Source: Chromatiales bacterium (GTDB lineage: Bacteria > Pseudomonadota > Gammaproteobacteria > Steroidobacterales > GCA-2729495). From it: a DNA stretch of 64,000 nucleotides. A program made the translations under genes and the position numbers. The stretch lies in assembly GCA_020351875.1 (NCBI GenBank), contig CP070671.1, positions 2,308,055 through 2,372,054 of the forward strand, given 5' to 3'. Position 1 is the stretch's first letter. Each line of letters starts with the position of its first letter. The notes under the pieces are model-generated. The model was not told the origin of the DNA and ran no database searches. It worked only from the letters and a program-made list of their open reading frames with translations. Shown in pieces: positions 52,195 to 61,788 of the stretch.

Positions 52195-55100
52195 CGCGTG
52201 TCGCCCTCCACGGGCACCGCTGCGCTTGCGGGGGCCTTTTTGCGCCGGCTCACGATCTTCTCGACCAATACGTATAACGCTGGCGTGAGGATGACGCCGA
52301 TGCAGGTGGCGGCCAGCATCCCGGCGAAGACCGTCATGCCCATGACCTTACGGGCCTCGGCGCCGGCGCCCGTGGCAACCAGCAGCGGCAGTACGCCGAG
52401 GATGAAGGAAAACGCGGTCATCAGGATCGGGCGGAAACGATCCTTCGCGGCTTTCATCGCGGCATCCAGCGCCGAAGCGCCGGTTTCACGCTCGAGTTTT
52501 GCGAATTCGACAATCAGGATCGCGTTCTTTGCTGCCAGGCCGATCAGCAATACCAGGCCAATCTGCGCAAACACGTTGTTCTCGTAACCCGCGAGGAACA
52601 GCCCGGACAGAAACAGACCCGCCATGGCGCCGAACACGGCGATGGGGGTGCCAAGCAGCACGCTGAACGGCGTGGACCAGCTTTCGTACTGGGCGGCGAG
52701 AATCAGGAACACGAACAGGATCGCGAGCAGGAACACCGACGCCCCGGAGCCCTCGGCCGCCTTCTCCTGGAAACTCATCGCGTTCCAGGAATAGCCCATG
52801 TCGGACGGTAGCGTGCTTGCGGCAACTTCCTCGAGAGCCGCTAGGGCCTGGGCCGAGCTGAACCCGGGCGCCGGCTGGCCGGTGACCTCGGCGGCCCGAT
52901 ACAGGTTGAAGCGGTTCGTGTAATCGGGGCCATTGGACCATTCCACGTTCACGACCGAGTTCAGCGGCACCATTTGCCCTTCTTTACCGCGCACGAAGAA
53001 GTAACGGATGTCCGTGGCTTTACCCCGGTACTCCGGCTCCGCCTGCACATAGACCTTGAACAGGCGGCCAAAGCGGTTGAAGTCATTCACGTACGCGCCG
53101 CCGAGAAAGGCGCCCAGCGAGTCGTTCACGTCCTGCAGCGACACGCCGTACTTCAGGACCGCATCGTTGTCCACGTCAGCAAAGATCTGTGGCACAGAGG
53201 CGCGAAAGGTCGTGAAAGCATTGCCAATCTCTGGCCGCGCCCGCGCCGCATCGATAAATCGCTGGGCCTGCTCGGCCAGGTACTGCGGCGTATTGCCGGC
53301 CCGGTCCTGCAACATGACGGAAAAGCCGGACCCGGTGCCCAGGCCTGGGATCGCCGGTGGGCCGAAAGCGATGGCGACAGCTTCAGGGATTTCCATTGCC
53401 AGTCGCGCGTTGACCTGTTGCATGATCTTGTTGACTTGTAACTCGCGGCCACGCTCGCCCCACTCCTCGAGCGCAACGAAAATGAACGACGTATTGGGCC
53501 CGAAGGAGCCTGTCAGCAGGCTATAGCCTGCGAGCGATGTCACGTACTGGATACCGGGCGTTTCACCGAGAATCTTCTCGACCTTCGCGGTGACCCGGTC
53601 ATTCCGTTCCAGGGAAGCAGCATCCGGCAGCTGGATGTTGACGAGAAAGTAGCCCTGGTCTTCTTCCGGCACGAAACCGGCGGGCACGGTCGTGAACAGG
53701 CCGCCCATGAGAGCCGTAACCGCACCCAGTGCGATCAGTGTCAGCGACAGCTTGCGGGCAAAGTGCCCGGCAATGCCAAGGTAGCCGCCCGTGGCTTTGT
53801 CAAACACAGCATTGAAGCGATCGTAGAAGGGCTGCAGAAAGCTCTTCTTCCCGCTGCCGGGCGGCCGCAACAGCAGGGCGCTCAAGGCCGGGCTCAGGGT
53901 CAGCGCGTTGATTGAAGACAGCGCGACGGAAATGGCGATGGTAATTGCAAACTGCTGGTACAGCAGGCCGGTGATACCGGCGAGGGATGCCACCGGCACA
54001 AATACGGCAATCAGTGCCAGCGATGTCGCAACGATGGGCGCCGAGACTTCCTTCATGGCGGCAATCGTCGCTTCCTTCGGTTGCAGGCCGTCGGCCATCT
54101 TCGCGCTCACGGCTTCCACCACGACGATGGCGTCGTCAACCACGATACCAATGGCCAGTACCAGGCCCAGCAGCGACAGGGTATTGATGGAAAAACCGAA
54201 TAGCGGAAAGAACGTAAAAGTGCCCACCAGTGACACTGGCACCGCCAGCGCGGGAATTAAGGTCGCGCGGAAGTTCTGCAGGAAGATAAAGACGACGAGA
54301 ATCACCAGGGCCACCGCCTGGAACAGAGTCACAATGATTTCCCGTATGCCCTCTTCCACTGCCAGGGTCGTATCCAGAGAAATCTCGTACTCCAGGTCCT
54401 CCGGGAAATCCTTCTCGATGTCCAGCATCTCGGCTTCAATCGCCTGCGCGAGTGCCAGGCCGTTCGCATCGGGTAGCTGGTAGATCGCCAGCACCGCACT
54501 GGCCTGGTCGTTGAAGCGCGTGATCGCGTTGTAAAGCTGGGTACCCAGTTCGACGCGTGCCACATCCCGAACGCGCACCTGTGAGCCATCCGGGTTCGTG
54601 CGCAGGATGACGTTCTCGAATTCCTCGGCGCTGTTCAGGCGGCCGCGCGTCGTAACCGTGTACGTGAATTCTGTCCCGGGCGCTGCCGGAGGACCGCCGA
54701 TCTGGCCGGCCGGCACGACCACGTTCTGTTCCTGGATCGCGCGCATGATGTCCGGCACGGTCAGGTTCAGCTTCGCGAGCTGGTCCGGTTTGACCCAGAT
54801 CCGCATGGCGTAGTCGCTGCTGCCAAAAATCGTGGTCGAACCCACGCCCTGGATACGCGCGATGCGGTCCAGGACGTTGATGGTGATGTAGTTGCCGAGG
54901 AAATTGCCGTCGTAAGTTTCGTTGGGAGAATAGAGACTGATCAGCATCATCGGGAAGGCCAGCTTCTTCTTCACCGTGATGCCGAGGCGTTTGACTTCCT
55001 CCGGAACGCTGGCCTGGCCCTCGGACACGCGGTTCTGTACCAGCACGTTATTGATATCTAGATCTGAGCCCACCTCGAAGGACACGGTCAGGCTGAGCGT

Positions 55101-55358
55101 GCCGTCGTTCGCGTTGATGGACTTCATGTAGAGGCTGTTCTCGACGCCGTTGATCTTTTGCTCCAGCGGCGTGGCCACAGATTGCTCTACGGTCACTGCG
55201 TCGGCACCGGTATAGGTTGCTGTGACGTTGATTTCCGGCGGCGTGATGTCGGGATACTGGGCGGTGGGCAGCGAGCCCCAGGTGACGAGACCAACGAGCA
55301 CCATGATGATCGCAATGACCATCGCGACGATGGGCCGGCGGACGAAAAATTCAGCCAT
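52191..55358 (-). CDS. RND multidrug efflux transporter (AcrB/MexB, HAE1 family)
   Basis: 1055 residues, full length. The start MAEFFVRRPIVAMVIAIIMVLVGL is the HAE1 signature. Proton-relay residues are in GIVVDDAIVVVE (two Asp, TM4) and LIGLAAKNAILIVEFAK (Lys, TM10). It uses the proton gradient to expel amphipathic compounds from periplasm and inner membrane. Adaptor, pump and outer-membrane factor are encoded together, so the system is complete. No TetR- or MarR-type repressor is adjacent. Substrates cannot be read from sequence. Confidence 0.97.
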   Translation of the reverse strand: MAEFFVRRPIVAMVIAIIMVLVGLVTWGSLPTAQYPDITPPEINVTATYTGADAVTVEQSVATPLEQKINGVENSLYMKSINANDGTLSLTVSFEVGSDLDINNVLVQNRVSEGQASVPEEVKRLGITVKKKLAFPMMLISLYSPNETYDGNFLGNYITINVLDRIARIQGVGSTTIFGSSDYAMRIWVKPDQLAKLNLTVPDIMRAIQEQNVVVPAGQIGGPPAAPGTEFTYTVTTRGRLNSAEEFENVILRTNPDGSQVRVRDVARVELGTQLYNAITRFNDQASAVLAIYQLPDANGLALAQAIEAEMLDIEKDFPEDLEYEISLDTTLAVEEGIREIIVTLFQAVALVILVVFIFLQNFRATLIPALAVPVSLVGTFTFFPLFGFSINTLSLLGLVLAIGIVVDDAIVVVEAVSAKMADGLQPKEATIAAMKEVSAPIVATSLALIAVFVPVASLAGITGLLYQQFAITIAISVALSSINALTLSPALSALLLRPPGSGKKSFLQPFYDRFNAVFDKATGGYLGIAGHFARKLSLTLIALGAVTALMGGLFTTVPAGFVPEEDQGYFLVNIQLPDAASLERNDRVTAKVEKILGETPGIQYVTSLAGYSLLTGSFGPNTSFIFVALEEWGERGRELQVNKIMQQVNARLAMEIPEAVAIAFGPPAIPGLGTGSGFSVMLQDRAGNTPQYLAEQAQRFIDAARARPEIGNAFTTFRASVPQIFADVDNDAVLKYGVSLQDVNDSLGAFLGGAYVNDFNRFGRLFKVYVQAEPEYRGKATDIRYFFVRGKEGQMVPLNSVVNVEWSNGPDYTNRFNLYRAAEVTGQPAPGFSSAQALAALEEVAASTLPSDMGYSWNAMSFQEKAAEGSGASVFLLAILFVFLILAAQYESWSTPFSVLLGTPIAVFGAMAGLFLSGLFLAGYENNVFAQIGLVLLIGLAAKNAILIVEFAKLERETGASALDAAMKAAKDRFRPILMTAFSFILGVLPLLVATGAGAEARKVMGMTVFAGMLAATCIGVILTPALYVLVEKIVSRRKKAPASAAVPVEGDTR

Positions 55359-55365
55359 GGAAGAC

Positions 55366-56571
55366 CTACGTTTCCTGCAGCGGCGCGCGGGTCATGCTCT
55401 GCTTCGCGACGGTCGGCGCCACGACCATGCCAGGCCGGACCTTCTGCAGGCCCTCGACAATCACCCGCTCACCGGGTTCCAGCCCGGATTCGACGACCTG
55501 GTCGTTGTCCTTGATAGGCCCGAGCTGAACCTCCCGGACTTCCACCGTATTGTCCGCGCCCACGACCATCACACGATACCTGCCCTGCAGTTCGGTGATC
55601 GCGCGGCGCGGGATGACTGTTGCATCCTCAAGTGTCGTGTAGTCGGCGCGCACCCGCGCGAATTGGCCGGGCAGCAACAGGCCGTCGGGATTCGGGAAAG
55701 AAGCCTCCACAGTGAAGGTGCCGGTTTGCGGGTCAATGGCCTGCGCCGTCGCGTCCGCACGACCGACCTGGTCGAATACGGTGCCGTCGGCCAGTATCAG
55801 CTGCAGGGGTGTGTCCTCGTCTTCACGATCCGGTGAGCGAGGATCCTCTCCCATTTCCCTCGCGCTGGCTACCTCGTTAGCCATCATCGTGCGCGCGAGG
55901 ATCAGGTATTCGCGTTCCGAAATAGAGAACCGCACCCGGATCGGGTCGATATCCGACAGCACGTTTAGAACCACGGGGTTGGGTTCCTTGCCAACGTATT
56001 CGCCAGGCTTGGCCTTGCTTAATCCGATCAAACCACTGATGGGCGCGCGAATCTCGGTATAGCTAAGCTCGATTTCGGCCAATTCAACGGCTGATTCAGC
56101 CGCACGGACGCTGGCCCGGGAAGCGTCGTAGTTCGCCTGTGCGCTGTCCAGGTCCTGCTCGCTGACCGCCTTCATTTCCGCCAGCGGCTTGATACGCCCC
56201 AGGTCGCTCCTGGCCTGCGCCATCCGTGTCTGCGCCGCAGCCAGTTCACTCTGCGCTTCGACCAGCTTGGCCTTGAATGGCTGCTGATCGATCCGGTAAA
56301 GCAGGTCGCCCCGATTTACGGTGCGCCCCTCCTTGAAAAACACGCCTTCGAGGAAGCCGTCCACCCTGGCGCGGATTGGCACGTCCTGGGTGCCCAGCGT
56401 GGTGCCCACCATGTCCAGGGTCAGGGGCACGTCGCGCTGCTCGGCTTCCACGACCTGAACCGGCAGCGGCGGCGGGGCGGGGGGTTCGCTGGGCCCACAG
56501 GCCGCCAGTACAAGGCCAAGCAGGCCACACAGGAAGCTGTACCGGATTGCCCGCAGCTTGTTATTCGTCAT
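55366..56571 (-). CDS. RND efflux periplasmic adaptor (AcrA/MexA family)
   Basis: 401 residues. The lipobox is GLVLAACGPSEPPAPPP. Order: lipoyl half (RVDGFLEGVFFKEGRTVNRGDLLYRID), alpha-hairpin (about 90-170), second lipoyl half (IRAPISGLIGLSKAKPGEYVG), beta-barrel and membrane-proximal domains (LLLPGQFARVRADY). An acidic insertion, SAREMGEDPRSPDREDED, lies in the beta-barrel domain and is unusual. First gene of the minus-strand efflux set; the pump gene starts 7 nt after its stop. Confidence 0.95.
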   Translation of the reverse strand: MTNNKLRAIRYSFLCGLLGLVLAACGPSEPPAPPPLPVQVVEAEQRDVPLTLDMVGTTLGTQDVPIRARVDGFLEGVFFKEGRTVNRGDLLYRIDQQPFKAKLVEAQSELAAAQTRMAQARSDLGRIKPLAEMKAVSEQDLDSAQANYDASRASVRAAESAVELAEIELSYTEIRAPISGLIGLSKAKPGEYVGKEPNPVVLNVLSDIDPIRVRFSISEREYLILARTMMANEVASAREMGEDPRSPDREDEDTPLQLILADGTVFDQVGRADATAQAIDPQTGTFTVEASFPNPDGLLLPGQFARVRADYTTLEDATVIPRRAITELQGRYRVMVVGADNTVEVREVQLGPIKDNDQVVESGLEPGERVIVEGLQKVRPGMVVAPTVAKQSMTRAPLQET

Positions 56572-56634
56572 TATCTTGTTGAATCCGCGGTTTACGGAAT
56601 GCGTAGTTTGGCGGTTCCGGGAAGCAACTTCCAG

Positions 56635-57651
56635 TCAGAGACTGGCCCGCACGAGGCTGGCCCCGGCCGCCAGGCTCTGGAGCTTGCCCAGCGCGATGTC
56701 GTACGGAATAGGCGTCATGCCGCAGTTCGTGCACGGCAGGATCCGCTCCGGATCCACGTAGCGCATGGCCGAGCGGATGGTCTCCGCCACTTCTTCCGGC
56801 GTTTCGATACGGTCCGGGGTCACTGCCACGGCGCCCACCATCACCATCTTGTCCTTCAGGATCGCCATCACCGAGTGCGGCACGTGGGAGTCCGCGCACT
56901 CCAGCGATACCTGGTCGATACTGCTCGCGTTCAGGCCCGGAAAGATCTTTTCGTACTGCCGCCACTCTTCACCGAGGGTTTCTTTCCAGTCCAGGTTTTC
57001 CTGGATGCCGTAGCCGTAGCAGATGTGCACGGCGCGTGGGCAGTCCAGGCCTTCGGCCGCGCGTTCCAGCGCGGCAATGCCCCATTCGTTCACGTCGTCG
57101 AAAAACACGTTGAAGGCCGGCTCGTCGAACTGGATCACGTCGGCGCCCGCGGCTACCAGTTCCCGTGCCTCATCATTTAGGAGTTGCGCAAAGGCCATGG
57201 CCATGTCGGCGCGCTTGCCGTAATGCGCATCGGCAATCGTGTCGCAGATCGTCATCGGGCCGGGCAGCGTGAACTTCAGCCGGTGCTTGGTCAGGCTGCG
57301 TACGTACTTGAACTCTTCCAGGTGCACCGGCTTCGGCCGCGAGACCGGCCCGGTGACGGTGGGCACCTCCAGGTTGTAGCGATCGTCGCGGATACCCATC
57401 AGGGTCTTTTTGTCCTGGTCGATGCCGTCGATGCCCTCCAGGAAGGTGTGCACGAAGTGCCGGCGGAACACCTCGCCGTCCGTCAGGATATCGATGCCGG
57501 CCTCTTCCTCGTGGCGGAGCCACTCGGCCGCCGCCCGGCGCTTGCCGGCCTCGAGTTCCTCACCCTCGAGCTTCCAGCCGCCCTTCAGTTTTTCCGGCTC
57601 CGCGAGCCAGTCCGGCCGCGGCAGGCTGCCGGCGATGGTGGTTTCCAGCAT
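56635..57651 (-). CDS. Core-MetE methionine synthase, MesD-like
   Basis: 338 residues, matching only the C-terminal catalytic half of MetE. Zinc ligands are in place: VHICYGYG (His209, Cys211), SLECADSH (Glu251) and ILPCTNCGM (Cys307). Homocysteine-binding AGSLPRPDW, LPGPMTICDT and QFDEPAFNVFFDDVNEWG are clear. Such short forms include MesD, a folate-independent methionine synthase that works with the partner MesX; no MesX-like gene is visible here. Start MLETTIAGSLPRP at 57651 has AAGGAGA upstream. The organism also has metH. Confidence 0.85.
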   Translation of the reverse strand: MLETTIAGSLPRPDWLAEPEKLKGGWKLEGEELEAGKRRAAAEWLRHEEEAGIDILTDGEVFRRHFVHTFLEGIDGIDQDKKTLMGIRDDRYNLEVPTVTGPVSRPKPVHLEEFKYVRSLTKHRLKFTLPGPMTICDTIADAHYGKRADMAMAFAQLLNDEARELVAAGADVIQFDEPAFNVFFDDVNEWGIAALERAAEGLDCPRAVHICYGYGIQENLDWKETLGEEWRQYEKIFPGLNASSIDQVSLECADSHVPHSVMAILKDKMVMVGAVAVTPDRIETPEEVAETIRSAMRYVDPERILPCTNCGMTPIPYDIALGKLQSLAAGASLVRASL

Positions 57652-57767
57652 CTTCGTTCTCCTTGTATATAAAAAGTCTAATCGATGTGTCCTGACCATT
57701 CCCCGCCAGCGGTTCTGGGTAGCGCGGTGCGGTCAAGGGGTGGACGTCCTGCTACTATCCCGCCGCC

Positions 57768-58862
57768 ATGGCTATTCGATGCGGCATCGTGGGCCTGCCC
57801 AACGTGGGCAAGTCCACTCTTTTTAATGCGCTGACGGCGGCAGAGATCGCGGCGGAGAACTACCCGTTCTGCACCATCGACCCGAATGTTGGCATCGTCC
57901 CGGTTCCGGACCCCCGGCTCGAGCAGCTGACCGCCATCGTGAAGCCCGAGAAGACCGTGCCCACGACAGTCGAGTTTGTGGATATCGCCGGCCTGGTCGA
58001 AGGCGCATCGAAGGGCGAAGGTCTCGGCAACCAGTTCCTGGCCAACATCCGCGAGACGCACGCGATTGCGCACGTGGTGCGCTGTTTCGAAAACGACGAC
58101 GTGACCCATGTCGCCGGCGCGATCGATCCGCTGCAGGACATCGAGGTGATCAATACCGAGTTGTTGCTCGCGGACCTGGAAACCGTGCAGCGGGCCCTGG
58201 ATAAAGCGGAGCGTCAGGCGAAGACCGCGAAAAAAGAAGACGTGGCGCGGCGTGATTTTCTAAGGCGCTTGTCCGCGCACATCGACCAGGGCGCGCCGGC
58301 AAGAACCTTTGCGACAGTGAACGACGGTGAGGCGGCCGAGTTGCGCCAGCTGTTCCTGCTGACGGAAAAGCCGGTCATGTACGTGGCGAACGTGGATGAG
58401 TCTGGCCTGCAGGGCAATGAACACGTGGCGCGGGTGCAGGGACTGGCGGCAGAGGAGCAGGCCGAGGTCGTCACCGTGTGTGCGGCGCTGGAAGCGGAGA
58501 TCGTGCAGCTGGACGAGGCTGACCGACGGGCCTTTCTCGACGATCTCGGGCTCGAGGAACCCGGCCTCGCGCGCGTGATCCGCGCGGCATACCGGATGCT
58601 GGGCCTGCAGACGTTCTTTACTGCCGGGCCGAAGGAAGTCCGTGCCTGGACCACGCGGGAAGGCGCCACTGCACCGCAGGCCGCCGGTGAAATACACACC
58701 GACTTCGAGCGCGGCTTCATTCGCGCCGAGGTCATCAGCTTCGACGACTACATCGCGGGCAACGGCGAGCAGGGTGCGAAGGAGGCCGGACGTTTGCGGC
58801 TGGAAGGCAAGGACTACGTCGTCCACGAGGGCGATGTCATTCACTTCCGTTTCAACGTCTGA
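57768..58862 (+). CDS. ychF: Redox-regulated ATPase YchF (Obg family)
   Basis: 364 residues. G1 is [17 protein letters not shown] and G3 is [22 protein letters not shown]. At the G4 position it reads ANVDE rather than NKxD, which explains the preference for ATP over GTP. A coiled-coil insert (about 125-200) and a C-terminal TGS domain ([41 protein letters not shown]) follow. YchF associates with ribosomes and stress responses. It normally sits beside pth; here about 8 kb intervene. Confidence 0.97.
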   Translation: MAIRCGIVGLPNVGKSTLFNALTAAEIAAENYPFCTIDPNVGIVPVPDPRLEQLTAIVKPEKTVPTTVEFVDIAGLVEGASKGEGLGNQFLANIRETHAIAHVVRCFENDDVTHVAGAIDPLQDIEVINTELLLADLETVQRALDKAERQAKTAKKEDVARRDFLRRLSAHIDQGAPARTFATVNDGEAAELRQLFLLTEKPVMYVANVDESGLQGNEHVARVQGLAAEEQAEVVTVCAALEAEIVQLDEADRRAFLDDLGLEEPGLARVIRAAYRMLGLQTFFTAGPKEVRAWTTREGATAPQAAGEIHTDFERGFIRAEVISFDDYIAGNGEQGAKEAGRLRLEGKDYVVHEGDVIHFRFNV

Positions 58863-58875
58863 GTGCGCCCCCGCA

Positions 58876-60288
58876 ATGCGCCCCACGTTTTTCAACCCCG
58901 GCCGACTGCTGCCTGCGCTGGTCATGGCGCTGACTGGTGTGCCGGCGCTCGCCGGCGAGATGCCGGGTGTGCCACCGCCGCGCCTCCCCACGCTGGATCC
59001 CGTGGTCATCGAGATTGCCAGCATCAACGACAATCTCGGCCGCGGCAAGGACGTGGACGATTTCCGCACGGAGCAGCTGGCCTTCGCGTTCAGCCTGGGC
59101 GAGCGCTGGGTGGGCGCCTTCGATTTCAGCATTCTCACGCTGGATAAGTACGCGAACGAATTACCAAAAGGGCGACTGGACCAGGTCAGTGCGTCGCTCG
59201 GTTATCGGCTGTTCACGCGCCGCGGCCCTGGAACGGCCAGCGATCTGACCGTCGGCGCCGGCTTTCGCACCACGGACAACTTTGGCGGCGCGCGCACGCA
59301 GAACGGTTTTCACCAGATTGTGGACGACCGCATAGTTGCGGCGCCCTACGTCGATACGAGCGACACGGACGGCGCGGCCTGGCTGCGCGCCGAGCACGCG
59401 GCGCCGCTGCCCTGGTTGAATGACGACAGTGAGCCTGGTGGCTGGCGCTGGGGTTACTGGCTGCACGGTGCCACCGCGGTAACGAGTGACGGCCAATCGG
59501 ACGGCGTGGTGCTTGGGAACCTGACCCTGAGTCGCGGGCGCTTCGACGCGTGGCTGGGTCTGCGCGGCGACTGGCGCAGCGGCTATGACCAGGATCAGGT
59601 GCAGTCGGCAGCCGCCGACAATGAAGAGGGCGGTTACGTCACGGCCGGGCTGCGCTTTGGCCCAATCCTCGTGGAGACGGTGCAGGGGTTTGACGCGGAC
59701 AAGGCCTTTGGCCGCGTCAGCCTGTTCGGCGGTTTCGGCGAGTCGCCGCGTGCGTCACAACGCGACGGTGCGTCCAGCGTGACGGTTGGTTTCACGGCGC
59801 CGCGCGTGCAGATCGTCGTGCAGGGGCGCACCGCTCTGTGCCGCCTGTTCGGCTGCGGGTTGGACCGACGCTGGCGTCTCGTGGGCGACCTGCGCTACGG
59901 CAAGCCGGCCGCTGGTAGCAATCCGGAGAAATACATTCGGGCGACGCAGGCCACACTCGGCGTCGAGTTCGAAGACGGGCCCGCATTCGTGCCGCGCTGG
60001 ATGTCCGCCTATGCGTCGCTCAGCGCCGGCTGGCGCCAGGAGGAATTGATCGGGGAAATCACCCTCGACAACGAGGAATCCAATCGCGAGGGCTCGGCCG
60101 TGCTGATGGGCGAGGCCGGCCTGCGCATCGCGCTGCAGCCGCCCGACGAGGCGTGGCGGCTACGCATACAGGCAGGCCTGAACGGCTGGCTCCCGGCCGA
60201 CTCTACCCGTGTCAATTTTGCCGGCGGCACCGAGCGGGTGCTGAAGCCGGACGCGAGCGTGCTGTTCGGTGCGGTGCTGGATTTCTGA
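58876..60288 (+). CDS. Probable outer-membrane beta-barrel protein of unknown function
   Basis: 470 residues. A signal peptide (LLPALVMALTGVPALAGEMPG) is followed by alternating hydrophobic/polar strands with many aromatic residues, and the protein ends in FGAVLDF, with the terminal Phe typical of outer-membrane barrels. No family recognised, though some segments (LGYRLFTRRGPG, TVGAGFRTTDNFGGARTQNGFH) recall lipid-A- or transport-related porins. Two cysteines (LCRLFGCGL) are close together, probably in a loop. It starts 13 nt after ychF and may be co-transcribed. The frame stays open further upstream inside ychF, where it is not real. Confidence 0.65.
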   Translation: MRPTFFNPGRLLPALVMALTGVPALAGEMPGVPPPRLPTLDPVVIEIASINDNLGRGKDVDDFRTEQLAFAFSLGERWVGAFDFSILTLDKYANELPKGRLDQVSASLGYRLFTRRGPGTASDLTVGAGFRTTDNFGGARTQNGFHQIVDDRIVAAPYVDTSDTDGAAWLRAEHAAPLPWLNDDSEPGGWRWGYWLHGATAVTSDGQSDGVVLGNLTLSRGRFDAWLGLRGDWRSGYDQDQVQSAAADNEEGGYVTAGLRFGPILVETVQGFDADKAFGRVSLFGGFGESPRASQRDGASSVTVGFTAPRVQIVVQGRTALCRLFGCGLDRRWRLVGDLRYGKPAAGSNPEKYIRATQATLGVEFEDGPAFVPRWMSAYASLSAGWRQEELIGEITLDNEESNREGSAVLMGEAGLRIALQPPDEAWRLRIQAGLNGWLPADSTRVNFAGGTERVLKPDASVLFGAVLDF

Positions 60289-60343
60289 TCGTTGCTCCAA
60301 GCGCCGCAGGCAGCGGCGGCTTCCCCGGTGTTAGGATGGATCC

Positions 60344-61012
60344 ATGTCCCGCTCACCCGTGCTCATCTTCTGCGCTGACACGGACACTGGGTACCGGTTA
60401 GCGCAACTGTCCCGCCGCGAAGATCGACGCGTGATCGCGGTGGTGCGCGAGCGGGCCGATCCGATCCTGCTGGTGAAGCTGAAGTGTGACATCGTGGTCG
60501 GCGACCCCACCGACCGCGATGACGTGCACCGGATCTGCCGCGAGTACGCAAGCGAGCGGCCCGCGGTGGTCTGCCTGCTCGGCGGCACGCCGCAGTTGAA
60601 CAGCCAGGGCAACATCAACGTGATCGACGCGGCCGTCGAACACAAGCTCCACCGCTTTATATTGCTGACCTCGGTCGGTTGCGGCGACAGTGCATCGGCC
60701 GTCGATCCCTTCGTGAAGGCCTTCGTCGGCAAGGCGCTGCAGGCGAAGAACTGGGCCGAGCGCCACCTGCGCGCAACGGCGCTGGACTGGACGATTATCC
60801 GCCCCGGCGGCCTGGTGCGCCGCGCCTCGCGCGGCACCCCGATGCTGGTGGAGAGTTCCACCGTGTCCGGTCACATCAACGTGTACGACCTTGGTGACCT
60901 GGTGCACCAGGCACTGCGCAGCGATCACACGGTTCGCCGCATTTATGCGGCCGTGGACGACGCACGCGCCTACGACGTGCAGGGCAAGCCGGTGAAGCCG
61001 GCGGAATTGTAG
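60344..61012 (+). CDS. Atypical NAD(P)-binding SDR-like protein
   Basis: 222 residues. It looks like an NmrA/'NAD(P)H-binding' atypical SDR: HRFILLTSVGCGDSAS, KALQAKNWAERHLRATALDWTIIRPGGLVRR and NVYDLGDLVHQALRS are characteristic. The N-terminal loop reads FCADTDTGYRLAQL, so the glycine-rich GxxGxxG is lost, and no YxxxK catalytic pair is seen. It may be a regulator or binding protein rather than an oxidoreductase. The TAG stop lies in a perfect hairpin. Confidence 0.75.
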   Translation: MSRSPVLIFCADTDTGYRLAQLSRREDRRVIAVVRERADPILLVKLKCDIVVGDPTDRDDVHRICREYASERPAVVCLLGGTPQLNSQGNINVIDAAVEHKLHRFILLTSVGCGDSASAVDPFVKAFVGKALQAKNWAERHLRATALDWTIIRPGGLVRRASRGTPMLVESSTVSGHINVYDLGDLVHQALRSDHTVRRIYAAVDDARAYDVQGKPVKPAEL

Positions 61013-61038
61013 CCGGGGGCGATGGTCGCCCCCGGCTA
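61010..61038. repeat. 13-bp perfect hairpin between convergent genes
   Basis: TAGCCGGGGGCGA and TCGCCCCCGGCTA are exact complements around a TGG loop. The left arm contains the stop of the SDR-like gene. There is no T-run, so termination would need Rho or the element serves mRNA stability; it may also be a dispersed palindrome of this genome. Confidence 0.7.
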
Positions 61039-61070
61039 TAGCACGACATCCGTGTAACGGCACCGCCGGA

Positions 61071-61652
61071 CTAACGCGCGCGTTCAACGATCACCGGCAC
61101 CGGCCGGCACACGGTGTTGCACACGGGCGAGTGGTCCTTCGCGAAGCCCAGCAACTCGTCCAGCTCTTCATCGCTGCAGTCCGCGTCGATATCCATGCGA
61201 ATGCGGATGCTCTCGTAGCCGACGGGCGCCGTATCGTCGAGGGCCAGCAAACCCTGCAGGTCCATCGTGCCGACCAGTTCAGTCGACAGGCTGCGGATTT
61301 CGATGCCGCGCGCGGCGGCGTGCAGCACCGTGGTGGTCGTCACGCACCCGGCCAGCGCGTGCAGCAGGTACTCCACGGGGTTCGCGCCTTCGTTGTTCCC
61401 GAGCAGCACCGGCGGTTCGCCGTTGGTAAATTCGAAGGCCTCGGTGCGTGACTCGTCTTCGCTACCGGCGCCATAGAATTCCTTGATACGGGAGCGGTTC
61501 TCGCCGCCGTCGATCCACTGGTTGGTGGCGCGGAATTCGAACTTCGCCAGCGTCGGCTCGGCCTGGATCGCATCCAGTGTCGCGTGCATTGCGTCGAGGT
61601 CCAGCCCGTTCATGCGGTTCATCTGTGGCGCAGTCTGTGTCTGCGTAGTCAT
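61071..61652 (-). CDS. OsmC/Ohr-family protein
   Basis: 193 residues. Recognised by GENRSRIKEFYGAGSEDESR, PPVLLGNNEGANPVEYLLHALAGCVTTTTVLHAAARGI with the first peroxidatic-type cysteine, and the C-terminal AKDHSPVCNTVCRPVPVIV with the second. OsmC proteins reduce organic hydroperoxides with two cysteines. The start ATG 61652 has AGGAG upstream; the frame is open further up but leaves the family alignment. It diverges from the AraC-type regulator gene, which may control it. Confidence 0.9.
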   Translation of the reverse strand: MTTQTQTAPQMNRMNGLDLDAMHATLDAIQAEPTLAKFEFRATNQWIDGGENRSRIKEFYGAGSEDESRTEAFEFTNGEPPVLLGNNEGANPVEYLLHALAGCVTTTTVLHAAARGIEIRSLSTELVGTMDLQGLLALDDTAPVGYESIRIRMDIDADCSDEELDELLGFAKDHSPVCNTVCRPVPVIVERAR

Positions 61653-61788
61653 GGTTTGTCTCCTGTCCTGGTTTCGTGTCGCGGCGGCCAGCCCGCGCGA
61701 CCTGGGCCCAGAGTAGGCGGAAGGGCCTGCCGTGCTAAGATGGATTTCAGCCAAAAAAGGGTCATTTGTGCCACCAGGAGGAGGTCCG

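Noticed and set aside
57652..57767. Possible second copy of the met palindrome upstream of the core-MetE gene
   Set aside because: TATATAAAAAG resembles one half-site, but the other half is absent and the spacing is wrong.
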